DNA from: Candidatus Kuenenia stuttgartensis
Lineage (GTDB): Bacteria; Planctomycetota; Phycisphaerae; Phycisphaerales; SM1A02
Assembly (NCBI GenBank): GCA_945902075.1
Contig: CAMDMA010000009.1
Coordinates: 1-64,000 of the forward strand
Direction of reading: 5' to 3'
Length of the DNA stretch: 64,000 bases
Shown here: one piece after another, positions 8,907 through 17,146 of the stretch
How the letters are laid out: each line of letters starts with the position of its first letter
Numbering within the stretch: position 1 is the first letter of the stretch
Program-made: the position numbers and the translations under genes
The notes under the pieces: model-generated
What the model saw: only the letters and a program-made list of their open reading frames with translations
Database searches by the model: none
What the model was told of the DNA's origin: nothing

Positions 8907-9746
8907 GTGGCTGAAACGACCTGGACGCAGACCGACCTCGCGCAAACCCCGAAGAAGGGTGTGCCCGAAGGTCTTTGGATGAAATGCCCCTCGTGCGAGG
9001 AGACGCTTTTTAAGAAAGCCGTCGAGTCGAATCTGTGGGTGTGCCCTAAATGCCAACATCACATGCGCATGAGCGCGCGGGTTCGCGTCGAGCAACTTCT
9101 CGACCCAGGTACGTTCGAGCAGATCGATGAGTTTCTCGTCGCGGTTGACCCTCTCCATTTTGTGGACACGAAGTCTTATCCGGCCCGCATCGCGGATACG
9201 CGCAAAAAGACTGGCGAGCGCGATGCGCTCCTTTCAGGCTTCGGCTTCGTCAAGGGTCGCCGGGTTGTCGTCGCGGTCATGGACTTCACGTTTCTTGGCG
9301 GCTCCATGGGTTCGGTGGTCGGTGAGAAGATCACTCGCGCGATTGAGTGTGGGATCGACCATGATCTCCCGGTCGTGACGGTTGCCTGTTCCGGCGGCGC
9401 GCGCATGCACGAATCAGGCTTTTCGCTCATGCAGATGGCAAAGACCAGCGCCGCACTCGCGCGGCTCGACGAAGCAGGCGGACTTTACATTTCCGTGCTC
9501 GCCGACCCGACGACCGGCGGTGTTACCGCAAGCTTTGCGATGCTCGGCGACGTCATCTTCGGCGAACCAAAGGCGCTTATCGGTTTCGCGGGGCCGCGCG
9601 TGATCAAGCAAACGATCCGTCAAGATCTTCCTGAGGGATTCCAAACCTCTGAGTTTCTTCTTGAGAGTGGGTTCCTCGATCGCATCGTCCACCGCAAGGA
9701 TCTTCGATCGGAGATCGCCCGCGTGATCGACTATGCCGGTCGTTGA
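8907..9746 (+). CDS. accD: Acetyl-CoA carboxylase carboxyltransferase subunit beta
   Basis: Beta half of the carboxyltransferase that forms malonyl-CoA for fatty acid synthesis; the partner accA is not in the window. The N-terminal Cys4 zinc ribbon is CPSCEE...CPKCQHH (about residues 27-50). The crotonase-like domain follows with VVAVMDFTFLGGSMGSVVGEK and CSGGARMHESGFSLMQM. The length of 279 residues is typical. The start is a GTG preceded by TACACT (8895-8900) with a 6-nt spacer and no Shine-Dalgarno sequence, so the transcript is probably leaderless. The 3' end overlaps lnt by 14 nt. Confidence 0.97.
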   Translation: MAETTWTQTDLAQTPKKGVPEGLWMKCPSCEETLFKKAVESNLWVCPKCQHHMRMSARVRVEQLLDPGTFEQIDEFLVAVDPLHFVDTKSYPARIADTRKKTGERDALLSGFGFVKGRRVVVAVMDFTFLGGSMGSVVGEKITRAIECGIDHDLPVVTVACSGGARMHESGFSLMQMAKTSAALARLDEAGGLYISVLADPTTGGVTASFAMLGDVIFGEPKALIGFAGPRVIKQTIRQDLPEGFQTSEFLLESGFLDRIVHRKDLRSEIARVIDYAGR

Positions 9747-11466
9747 GGGGTCCGCGCCGCAAGGCGTGTCTGCAACGGGCGGCCTGTCCAAGCCGAGCAC
9801 CGCGGTTGAACGTGCCTGTCTACGCAGCGCAGCGTTGCAAACGTTGCTTTTTTCCTCACTTGGTGCCCTTGCGTTTGGTCTGAGCTTTCCACTCTCTTCC
9901 GACTTCGTCGCAGGGTGGCCGCTTGCGTTCGTGTGGCCAGCACTTCTCGCGGCGGCGGCGTTGCGGGCGCCGTCGCGCCGTTTTGTAGCGATATCGATTG
10001 CACCAACCTTTGGGCTCGCGCTGCTTGCCCACGAGTGGTGGATGGGTGACGTGACAGGACTCGGAATGCCAGTCTTAGTCGCCTATTTGGCCTTGTGGAT
10101 GGTCGCGCTCGGCATACTTGTCCGCGCGATCGCCGGTCCACTTGCGGCAACACGTTGGCCGTGCATTGTCGCGCTTCCAGTTGCACTTGTCGCAGTTGAG
10201 TTTCTGCGCGGCGACCTTGTCTGTACTGGCTATGCCTGGTTTTTCGTAGCACATCCATTGGTCGAGTGGCCAGCTTTTGCCCAAGTTGCGTCGCTCGGAG
10301 GCGGCTGGTTGGTGAGTGGAGTTGCAGCGTTGTTTGCGGGGTCAATCCTTGATGGAATCTTTCGCGCAGGGCGCACCCGAATCGTCTCGCCCATCGTTGG
10401 CGTAGGTGTGATGTTGATGACCCTTGCATTCGGATCGATGCGGCTCGAAGAACTGGATTCGCACTCCACGAAATCAGGCGCGGACGATTCTGCGACCTTT
10501 CTCCTCGTGCAAACCGACCTGCCTATGTCGAACAAACTCGACTGGGAGCCAGAGGCGCAGATCGAAGATTTTCTTGGATTTGCGCGGCTCTCACTTCAAG
10601 GTGCGGACGCTGCGCGCGCCCGTGGTGAATCGATCGATGTCGTTGTTTGGCCAGAGACCATGCTCCCCGGATTTGGCCTTGAGCCTGAGTCGATCAAGGC
10701 GCTTGTAGATGGCAACTACTACCCAGGAAATCGCTACGACGAAGCGATGCGCGACCTTTCAAGTCGACTCAAATCACCGATGATTGTTGGGTCTCCTGCG
10801 TTCATCGGATTACGCGTCGAGGCCTCGCGGTTTCGTTGGGACAACCAGTTCAACAGTGCCTATCTCATCGATCCATCGGGGAAACTCGCGCGGACAGACA
10901 AGATCTTCTTGACGCCATTCGGCGAGACGATGCCGATCATCTCGAACTGGAATTGGCTTGAGCGACAATTGCTCTCACTTGGCGCGGACGGGATGAGCTT
11001 CGATCTCGACACCGCGGCTAATCCGCAGCGATTCGAGTTGTCGACGGCGGCTGGAAAGATCCATGTTGGCGTACCCATTTGCTTCGAGATCACGGCGCCG
11101 TGGGCATCGAGGCGCATCGCCTTCGACGGCTCGGTGCGCAAGGCACAGGTTCTGGTCAATATCTCGAATGATGGCTGGTTTAGCACCTCGCGCGCGGGTC
11201 GGCGACAGCACCTCCAAGTCGCGCAACTTCGCGCCATTGAACTCGCGACGCCGGTCGTGCGCTGTGCAAACACTGGAAGATCTGCGTGGATCGACGAAGG
11301 GGGCAGGGTGGTTGCGTCGCTCCCACCGCAGGTCGCCGACACGCTGATCGCCCGTCCTCGGCTGGCCGGCGGCACGCCGCTTGCGGCAAGGGTGGGTGAT
11401 GGGGTGGCGTGGTGCGCACTTGTGGCTGCCGTGGTACTGTCCGCGAGGCCCAGACGACTCTTTTAA
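9733..11466 (+). CDS. lnt: Apolipoprotein N-acyltransferase
   Basis: Adds the third acyl chain to the N-terminal cysteine of lipoproteins in the inner membrane, which fits the many lipoproteins encoded nearby. About seven hydrophobic segments occupy residues 35-245, followed by a carbon-nitrogen hydrolase domain. The catalytic triad is visible: Glu308 in VVWPETMLPG, Lys390 in RTDKIFLTPFGE and Cys450 in VGVPICFEIT. The 577 residues are slightly longer than the E. coli enzyme. The ATG at 9733 overlaps the end of accD by 14 nt, suggesting translational coupling; a later start cannot be excluded because the first 35 residues are not conserved in character. Confidence 0.93.
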   Translation: MPVVEGSAPQGVSATGGLSKPSTAVERACLRSAALQTLLFSSLGALAFGLSFPLSSDFVAGWPLAFVWPALLAAAALRAPSRRFVAISIAPTFGLALLAHEWWMGDVTGLGMPVLVAYLALWMVALGILVRAIAGPLAATRWPCIVALPVALVAVEFLRGDLVCTGYAWFFVAHPLVEWPAFAQVASLGGGWLVSGVAALFAGSILDGIFRAGRTRIVSPIVGVGVMLMTLAFGSMRLEELDSHSTKSGADDSATFLLVQTDLPMSNKLDWEPEAQIEDFLGFARLSLQGADAARARGESIDVVVWPETMLPGFGLEPESIKALVDGNYYPGNRYDEAMRDLSSRLKSPMIVGSPAFIGLRVEASRFRWDNQFNSAYLIDPSGKLARTDKIFLTPFGETMPIISNWNWLERQLLSLGADGMSFDLDTAANPQRFELSTAAGKIHVGVPICFEITAPWASRRIAFDGSVRKAQVLVNISNDGWFSTSRAGRRQHLQVAQLRAIELATPVVRCANTGRSAWIDEGGRVVASLPPQVADTLIARPRLAGGTPLAARVGDGVAWCALVAAVVLSARPRRLF

Positions 11467-11489
11467 GCCGAACGGCCAACAGTTTGCAG

Positions 11490-11521
11490 TTGAGGTTCAC
11501 GTTTGAGGATCACGTTTGAGG
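11490..11521. repeat. 13-bp tandem repeat upstream of the HEAT lipoprotein gene
   Basis: TTGAGGTTCACGT (11490-11502) is followed by TTGAGGATCACGT (11503-11515) and a truncated TTGAGG. The array ends directly before the GGAGG ribosome-binding site of the next gene and supplies in-frame TTG codons that could mislead start prediction. Confidence 0.85.
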
Positions 11522-11535
11522 CATGGAGGCCAACG

Positions 11536-12723
11536 ATGGTTGTTCAGCATTTATCGTCACGAGTCTCGGTGATCCTCTTCAGTGGTGTCGGCTTGACGCT
11601 CGTGGGAGTGGGATGCATGCGCGATATCGACGCCGAGACCGCTCGTCAGCAATTCAGTTCGAAACAGCAGTCGATCGTGACGGTTGATGGAGCGCAGGCC
11701 TCGCAGCAAGGTTCGACGCGAACCCCTGCGTCGATCCCCGCACTTGCGACGGGCCCTGTTTCACTCGCAGAGCCCAGCCTGGCAAACCCTGCCGCTGAGC
11801 GTGCTCACATCGTTTCGCAACTCGCGTCGACTCAACTCAAGGACGCGCAGTCACTCCTCCGCACCGCCGCGCGTAGTGCGTGGGCTGCGATTCGTGCCCA
11901 CGCGATTGAAGCGTCGGTGGGCAATCCCGAACTCTTGACTGAACTTGCGCCCGCCGCACTTGCCGACGAAAATCGTGGAGTCCGTTTCGTCGCGTGCATG
12001 GCCATCGCGGAAGCACCGTCTGAGGGTCTCAGCGTCTTTGTGCAGCCACTGCTTCAAGACGAAAGCGCATCGGTCCGTGCGTCTGCCACGCTCGCACTCA
12101 CGCGCTGCGGAAAGACACCTGATCCATCGCCGATCGCGGCGATGATTTTCGAGAACGACCCTGAGGTGCGTGCGAATGCGTATCTCGTCCTCGGCGAACT
12201 CGGCAACCGTTCGGCAGTGCCCATGATTCGCGACTCGCTTGGCCAAGGTCTCAGCCTAGTCAATCCGCTGCGAGTTCGGCTCATTGACCTCGCTGCAGCC
12301 GAGGCACTTGTCAAACTCGGCGATCAGCATGAGATCGAGCCGATTCGCGCGGCACTCTTTGCACCTCCCGAGCAAGCCGAACTGACGATCGTCGCATGCG
12401 GTGCGCTTGGTCGACTCAAGGACGAAGTCGCGCGTCCGATGCTAGAGCGACTCTTGAGCGTCGACGGTAACTCAAAGCGTTCGCCGGAGATTCGGCTGTC
12501 CGCGGCACTCTCGCTGATGGAGATCGGCGCGTCCCCCGACATGGCCATTCTCGTCGCGAAGGAGTACATCACGAATAGCGACGCGCGCGTCCGCGCGCTC
12601 GTTGCATCGCTCTTAGGAAAGACTCGTTCACCGGAGGCGGTCGCATCGTTGGCATCCCTGATTCGGGACAGCGATCCGACCGTGCAGGTCGCCGCTGCAG
12701 GTGGTCTTGAACTTGCCGATTAG
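11536..12723 (+). CDS. HEAT-repeat lipoprotein
   Basis: The 395-residue product has a lipoprotein signal ending LVGVGC, so the mature protein is probably membrane-anchored by Cys near residue 25. From about residue 90 to the end it is built of tandem alpha-helical HEAT-like repeats with phrases such as SVRASATLALTRCG, EVRANAYLVLGELG and TVQVAAAGGLEL. Such scaffolds bind proteins; no enzymatic motif is seen. The ATG at 11536 is chosen because a strong GGAGG lies 6 nt upstream; the frame extends upstream only through the 13-bp repeat. The stop codon is inside a 14-bp tandem repeat. Confidence 0.85.
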   Translation: MVVQHLSSRVSVILFSGVGLTLVGVGCMRDIDAETARQQFSSKQQSIVTVDGAQASQQGSTRTPASIPALATGPVSLAEPSLANPAAERAHIVSQLASTQLKDAQSLLRTAARSAWAAIRAHAIEASVGNPELLTELAPAALADENRGVRFVACMAIAEAPSEGLSVFVQPLLQDESASVRASATLALTRCGKTPDPSPIAAMIFENDPEVRANAYLVLGELGNRSAVPMIRDSLGQGLSLVNPLRVRLIDLAAAEALVKLGDQHEIEPIRAALFAPPEQAELTIVACGALGRLKDEVARPMLERLLSVDGNSKRSPEIRLSAALSLMEIGASPDMAILVAKEYITNSDARVRALVASLLGKTRSPEAVASLASLIRDSDPTVQVAAAGGLELAD

Positions 12724-12753
12724 GGCTTGCCGATTCCCGCTTGCCAATTCGTT
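12712..12753. repeat. 14-bp tandem repeat containing the stop of the HEAT lipoprotein gene
   Basis: CTTGCCGATTAGGG (12712-12725), CTTGCCGATTCCCG (12726-12739) and a diverged CTTGCCAATTCGTT (12740-12753). The first unit is the last three codons plus the TAG stop of the upstream gene; the following units look like copies of that gene end. Confidence 0.8.
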
Positions 12754-12882
12754 TTTGGCGCGGGTCGCTGGCGTGTCGGTCCCTTGTCTTCGCGGCACGA
12801 ACGCAGCACGGTTACCGCACAAAAGATCAGGTATGCCGCCTGTTTGAGCTCAAATTCCACCGGCATGTTGCGAGCAGTCAAA

Positions 12883-12930
12883 GCTCAAATCACGGCGCAA
12901 GTCTCGGCTCAAGTCACGGCGCAAGTCTCG
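12883..12930. repeat. 24-bp tandem duplication in the gap before the cell-shape cluster
   Basis: GCTCAAATCACGGCGCAAGTCTCG (12883-12906) is repeated with one change at 12907-12930. Each unit is itself two similar 12-bp halves. The 454-nt gap 12724-13177 holds this repeat, the 14-bp repeat and a promoter at 13033-13061; I see no gene in it. Confidence 0.85.
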
Positions 12931-13032
12931 GTAGGCGTCACATCGTGCGTCATAGTGGGGCGACTCCCGTTCACAGCAGCTACTTCGCTCGTTTCATCGC
13001 TTCTTTCGTTGCTCATTTCATCGCTTAGGGGT

Positions 13033-13061
13033 TTGACACCCGACGAGCCTATCGGTACAAA
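13033..13061 (+). promoter_or_regulatory. Strong sigma70-type promoter ahead of the mre cluster
   Basis: TTGACA (13033-13038) and TACAAA (13056-13061) are separated by exactly 17 bp. Transcription would start near 13068, about 110 nt before the GTG at 13178, and could read into the small membrane gene and mreBCD. Confidence 0.65.
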
Positions 13062-13177
13062 ACCACACTCTCCGCGGTCCGTCCCCATCAATGTGATGGA
13101 ACGCACCTCGGGTGACAAACGAGAGCGTGACGCGGAGCGTGCGCTTCTCAGCAAACTCCGTCCGAAGGAATTCATCC

Positions 13178-14077
13178 GTGCATGTTCTGACCAAGATCTT
13201 CGTCGTACTCGTTGCGCTCCTGACCGTGGCTATCGTGCCGCTCGTCGCCGTCAACGCCACCAACGAGACTTCGTTCAAGCAGAAGTTCAAGAACGCCGAG
13301 ATGCTCAAGGCCACCGCTGAAACCGCGCTTGCCTCGGAGCGCACCTCGTGGCTCTCGCAGCAGCAGAAGCTCGAAGGCGAGCTTCAGTCCGCGCGCGCCG
13401 CGGTGACCGATCTGCAGAAGCAGGTTGAGGCAAAGGCTACTGCCGCCCGCAAGGCTGAAGCCGAACTCGCTGGAAGCAAGGCTGCTCAGGCTTCGGTGAC
13501 AACGAGCCTCCAACTTCTCGCACAGAATGGCAAAGCCAATGGCGAGCTCACCGACGCACTCGTCAGTGAACTCCGCGAACTCCGCACCAAGTCGATGGAC
13601 GCGGAGAAGCGCCTTGTTGAAGTGCAGGAAGCGTTTGATTCCACGCAAAGCAGCCTCGAGGTCGCCGATGCGGCGCGTCGCGCGCTTCAAGAAGAGGTCA
13701 AGCGCCTCTCTGATGAGAAGGATCGCGCCGTCGCGACGATCGCAGAGTACGTCGCGAGCGTCGGCGAGATCACCAAGGCCCGCGCCGGTGCCGTTGGTGA
13801 CAGCAACCGCGTCGTCGCCACCCGCAACCTAGCGGCCACCATCATCAATGTGCGTCGTGGCGAAACCGCTCCGCTCGCGGAAATCAATGCCGGAAGCCGC
13901 GATGGCATCAAGGCGGGTTGGGTTCTCACCATCGGCGATGGCAGCAACTTCGTTGGCAATCTCCGGATCACCGAAGTCGACGTCAATCGCGCAGTCGGAG
14001 TCATCGAACTCGAAGACCCGTCGGCCCGTGGTGAAGTCAAAGTCGGTCAACGCGCTATCGCGCGTGCCGGCGAGTAA
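13178..14077 (+). CDS. Membrane-anchored coiled-coil protein upstream of mreBCD
   Basis: The 299-residue product begins with a single hydrophobic segment (about residues 6-25, FVVLVALLTVAIVPLV). It continues as a long coiled coil (about 30-185, rich in Ala/Glu/Lys/Gln) and ends in a compact beta-rich domain (about 200-299, with VRRGETAPLAEINAGSRDG). The topology of one TM segment, coiled coil and beta domain resembles MreC, but the sequence differs and a true mreC follows. The GTG at 13178 is chosen because GAAGGA lies 8 nt upstream and it places the TM segment at the N-terminus. I associate such proteins with planctomycete mre loci from memory only. A role in cell-shape or envelope assembly is inferred from position. 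Confidence 0.8.
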   Translation: MHVLTKIFVVLVALLTVAIVPLVAVNATNETSFKQKFKNAEMLKATAETALASERTSWLSQQQKLEGELQSARAAVTDLQKQVEAKATAARKAEAELAGSKAAQASVTTSLQLLAQNGKANGELTDALVSELRELRTKSMDAEKRLVEVQEAFDSTQSSLEVADAARRALQEEVKRLSDEKDRAVATIAEYVASVGEITKARAGAVGDSNRVVATRNLAATIINVRRGETAPLAEINAGSRDGIKAGWVLTIGDGSNFVGNLRITEVDVNRAVGVIELEDPSARGEVKVGQRAIARAGE

Positions 14078-14153
14078 GACGGCGTTTGAATTGGCTGTGT
14101 TCTGAGGGCTGGCGAACTGTTCACATTGAGCCCGCCCAAGCAAGGAAATCTCC

Positions 14154-14342
14154 ATGGCAAAGTCCTTCACCAAATCCGGCGCTCGTTCCACCCGTGGTGG
14201 CGATATGACCGTCTACACCGTGTTGATGATCGTTTCCTCACTCGTCCTGCTCGGTGGGATCGGCGTCCTCTGGACATCAAACCTCGCCCAGCTTGATGCC
14301 GCGGGGCAGAACGACGGCATGCCGTTTACCGTCGTCCGCTGA
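14154..14342 (+). CDS. Small membrane protein (62 aa) in the mre cluster
   Basis: A 62-residue protein with a basic N-terminus (MAKSFTKSGARSTRGG), one hydrophobic segment (about 18-41, TVYTVLMIVSSLVLLGGIGV) and a short tail. AAGGAA sits 6-7 nt before the ATG. It lies between the coiled-coil protein and mreB on the same strand. Conservation of such a short frame cannot be tested here, but the ribosome-binding site, basic-hydrophobic layout and position support a real gene. The function is unknown; an envelope or morphogenesis partner is plausible. Confidence 0.7.
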   Translation: MAKSFTKSGARSTRGGDMTVYTVLMIVSSLVLLGGIGVLWTSNLAQLDAAGQNDGMPFTVVR

Positions 14343-14469
14343 GTGCGCGTTGCCTGCGTTCGAGGCAACAACTTCCAGTTCGCGTCGCTGGATGAGTCTT
14401 CTGGGAGAGATACCTAGAAGTGATGAGCCGCGGCTGCGATGGTGCTTGTGCCTGTTTCGACTCTTTCTC

Positions 14470-14491
14470 AACGCCGCCGCAAGGCGGCGTT
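14470..14491 (+). promoter_or_regulatory. Stable GNRA-capped hairpin between the 62-aa gene and mreB
   Basis: AACGCCGCC (14470-14478) and GGCGGCGTT (14483-14491) form a perfect 9-bp stem closed by a GCAA tetraloop. No T-run follows, so it is not a classical terminator. TTGACC and TACTCT motifs lie just downstream, in front of mreB. It may stabilise or attenuate the message; the 202-nt gap 14343-14544 shows no gene. Confidence 0.55.
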
Positions 14492-14544
14492 GTGCTTGAC
14501 CTGCTACTCTCTCGGTTGCGGCGGAGGGCCGCAAGGGAGATACC

Positions 14545-15597
14545 TTGATCGTTGAGAAGTTGCTTGGCTGGTTCAGTGTCGACATGGGCATCGACCTCGG
14601 TACCTGCAACACGCTCGTATGCGTGCGCGGGGAGGGGATTGTGCTCAATGAGCCGTCGGTCGTGGCCGTTCGCAAAGGCACAAATAAGGTCCTGAAAAAT
14701 GGCACCGCAGTAGGCTCGGCCGCCAAGGAGATGCTTGGCAAGACCCCTGGCACGATCAGCGCCATCCGCCCCATGAAGGATGGCGTGATCTCGGATTTCG
14801 ACGTCACCGAGGCGATGCTCGCCTACTTCATCCGCAAGGTCACCGGCCGAAGCCGATTGTTCGCGCCGCGGGTTGTGATCGCAGTGCCCTCAGGTATCAC
14901 CGCCGTCGAGCGCAAGGCCGTCTTCGAAAGCGCCGCGCGAGCGGGCGCGCGCCGCGTCTACCTGATCGAAGAGCCGATGGCAGCCGCGATGGGTGCGGGT
15001 TTACCCGTTGGCGAACCAACCGCAAGCATGATTGTTGATATCGGTGGTGGCACGACCGACGTCGCCATCATTAGTCTTGCTGGAATGGTGACGTGTGAGT
15101 CAATTCGCGTTGCCGGCGACGAGTTCGATGAGGCGATCATCGCCCATATGAAGAAGCACTACGGTCTCATGATCGGCGAACAAACGGCCGAACGGATCAA
15201 GGTTGAAATCGGTAGCGCAGCGCCACTCGATAAAGAAACCACGATGGACGTCCGTGGCCGAAACATGGTTTCTGGCCTGCCGCAGAAGGTCGTTGTCGGG
15301 AGCGAGGAGATCCGCGAGGCGCTCCTCGAGCCGGTCGGACAGATCGTCGACACGGTCATTCGTACGCTTGAGAACGCTGAGGCAGAACTCAGCGCTGACC
15401 TTGTTGACAATGGCATTGTGCTCGCTGGCGGAGGCGCGCTTCTCCGCGGGCTTCCACGCGTGATTGAGGAACGCACCGGTCTCTCAGTTCGCGTCGCGGA
15501 TGATCCGCTCACGTGCGTTGCGCGCGGAACTGCGATCTACCTCGAGAATCTCGAGGAGTGGAAGGGCACGATGGATAGCGATGTCGACGACGGCTGA
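14545..15597 (+). CDS. mreB: Rod-shape-determining protein MreB
   Basis: Bacterial actin that directs lateral cell-wall synthesis on the inner face of the membrane. The actin-fold motifs are present: GIDLGTCNTLVCV (phosphate 1), SMIVDIGGGTTDVAIISL (phosphate 2) and GIVLAGGGALLRGLP (adenosine site). The length of 350 residues is typical. The start is an unusual TTG, supported by AAGGGAGA about 5 nt upstream and by correct placement of the N-terminal amphipathic segment MIVEKLLGWF, which usually attaches MreB to the membrane. It is followed by mreC and mreD. Presence of MreB suggests an elongated or actively shaped cell, notable for this phylum. Confidence 0.97.
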   Translation: MIVEKLLGWFSVDMGIDLGTCNTLVCVRGEGIVLNEPSVVAVRKGTNKVLKNGTAVGSAAKEMLGKTPGTISAIRPMKDGVISDFDVTEAMLAYFIRKVTGRSRLFAPRVVIAVPSGITAVERKAVFESAARAGARRVYLIEEPMAAAMGAGLPVGEPTASMIVDIGGGTTDVAIISLAGMVTCESIRVAGDEFDEAIIAHMKKHYGLMIGEQTAERIKVEIGSAAPLDKETTMDVRGRNMVSGLPQKVVVGSEEIREALLEPVGQIVDTVIRTLENAEAELSADLVDNGIVLAGGGALLRGLPRVIEERTGLSVRVADDPLTCVARGTAIYLENLEEWKGTMDSDVDDG

Positions 15598-15648
15598 CCG
15601 TCTCTGTCATCGCGCTATACGACGGTTGAAACCACGTCATGATTGGCC

Positions 15649-16524
15649 ATGAGTGCGACTCGATTCGTCCAGTTCCTTTCTGGTAAGCGGCTTGACTGGT
15701 CGCTCGCATGCGTTGCGATTGTGATCTCGATGCTTCCGGTATCGGCGTTGAAGCCGTGGACCAACGATGTCGCGCGACTCGTGCTTGTTCCGTTCGTGCC
15801 GGTCACGCACCTCGGTATGTTTCTTCGTGAGCGCATTCGGCCGCCCCAGGCGATCTTCGATCCACGCTCGCCGGAGACGATCGCGCTCGACAACGAAGTT
15901 GCGAGGCTTCGGCTGCTGTATGAACAAACGCGGCTCAGCTCGGCGCAACTTGAACAAACAATCCAAGCACTGCGCGCCGTCTCGACACGGATCGGTTCCG
16001 CCAACACGACGTTTGTCGAAGCCGCAGTCGTCGCGCTTGATCCGAGTCGCGTCGGAGGAGTCGTTCAAGTCAACGCAGGTTCGCGTCACGGCGTCATACC
16101 TGGTGCCCCTGTTTTTATCGAAGGGGACTTGTTCGCCGGGCTCATCAGTGACGAGGTCGGCTCATTCGGCGCGGCGGTGATCCCCGCACTGCGATTGCCG
16201 AGCATTGGCTGTCGGCTGTATCCCGCGGAAGGAAGTGACCCGCGCGTTCCAGTACAGAACTATGCGGGCGCGGTACTGAAACCGACCGGGCGGGGAACCT
16301 GGACTGCGGATGTGGCGAGCACAGGCGAATTGAGCGTTGGTCTGGTGGCGCGGGTTGCGGATGACCGACTTCCGCGCAGCGCGCTCGGAACCAGGATTGG
16401 CCGTGTGGTTTCGGTCGAGCCGATTGAACAAGTTCCACTCGCCCGTCGCATCGAGGTCGCACCGATCGCTGGGTTGAGCGATGTTGCGAGCGTGATCATC
16501 GCGATCGATCGGAGCCAGCAGTGA
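15649..16524 (+). CDS. mreC: Rod-shape-determining protein MreC
   Basis: Periplasmic scaffold that links MreB to cell-wall synthases. The 291-residue product has an N-terminal TM segment (about residues 15-35), a coiled coil (about 80-115, with QLEQTIQALRAVSTR) and a beta-barrel core (VVALDPSRVGGVVQVNAGSRHGVIPG through IEVAPIAGLSDVASVIIAID), the standard order. The ATG at 15649 is preferred over a TTG two codons upstream. The gene lies 51 nt after mreB and its stop overlaps the mreD start. Confidence 0.92.
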   Translation: MSATRFVQFLSGKRLDWSLACVAIVISMLPVSALKPWTNDVARLVLVPFVPVTHLGMFLRERIRPPQAIFDPRSPETIALDNEVARLRLLYEQTRLSSAQLEQTIQALRAVSTRIGSANTTFVEAAVVALDPSRVGGVVQVNAGSRHGVIPGAPVFIEGDLFAGLISDEVGSFGAAVIPALRLPSIGCRLYPAEGSDPRVPVQNYAGAVLKPTGRGTWTADVASTGELSVGLVARVADDRLPRSALGTRIGRVVSVEPIEQVPLARRIEVAPIAGLSDVASVIIAIDRSQQ

Positions 16525-17102
16525 GATGGAGCGTCTTCATCATCATTGTGCTCTTCACCTGCGCTCTCGATGCAAGTCTTGGTGCTGTTTTCGAAATCGG
16601 CGGCATTCGCGGGCAGTTACTCCCGGCGGTCGTGGTGTTCATGTGCCTTGCAGCACCTAAGCGCATCGCGGTTCGCGCGGCGATGCTTGCTGGCCTTGCG
16701 GCAGATCTCTTCGCCCCCATGGTGCTCGCGGATGGAACACTCCTCGTCGTTCCTGGCCCAAGGGTCCTTGCCTTTGCCCTTGGCGCCCTCGCCGTCGTAC
16801 CACTACGAGGGCTGCTCTACCGACAGAATCCACTCTCCTCGTCTGCGGCGACGTTTCTCTTCTCGCTCCTCGTCGGGATCGTGTGGGTCTTCCTCTGGAT
16901 CATTCGCAGCGTGATCCTCAGCTCATCAGCACCTTGGTGGCCAGCCACAGGCGCGTCGGAAGTTTTCCTCCGGGTCTTTGCCGCAGTGGGAGACGCAGCG
17001 CTGGCATTGCCGGTCTGCTGGCTCCTTGAGAAATCACGACCCTTGTGGGGCTTTCGCGTCACGATGAGGGTTTCTCCTGGCGCAGCCCGGCAGGGTCTCT
17101 AG
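16521..17102 (+). CDS. mreD: Rod-shape-determining protein MreD
   Basis: A 193-residue polytopic membrane protein with five or six hydrophobic segments, starting at a GTG that overlaps the mreC stop (GTGA). Weak sequence conservation is normal for MreD; the assignment rests on position directly after mreC, size and hydrophobic profile, with motifs such as GGIRGQLLPAVVVF and LAGLAADLFAPM typical of the family. It should act with MreC in the inner membrane. Confidence 0.85.
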   Translation: MRWSVFIIIVLFTCALDASLGAVFEIGGIRGQLLPAVVVFMCLAAPKRIAVRAAMLAGLAADLFAPMVLADGTLLVVPGPRVLAFALGALAVVPLRGLLYRQNPLSSSAATFLFSLLVGIVWVFLWIIRSVILSSSAPWWPATGASEVFLRVFAAVGDAALALPVCWLLEKSRPLWGFRVTMRVSPGAARQGL

Positions 17103-17146
17103 TTCGGTCGCCGCGTTCGGCAGCGGAAGACGGCTACATTGCGCCG

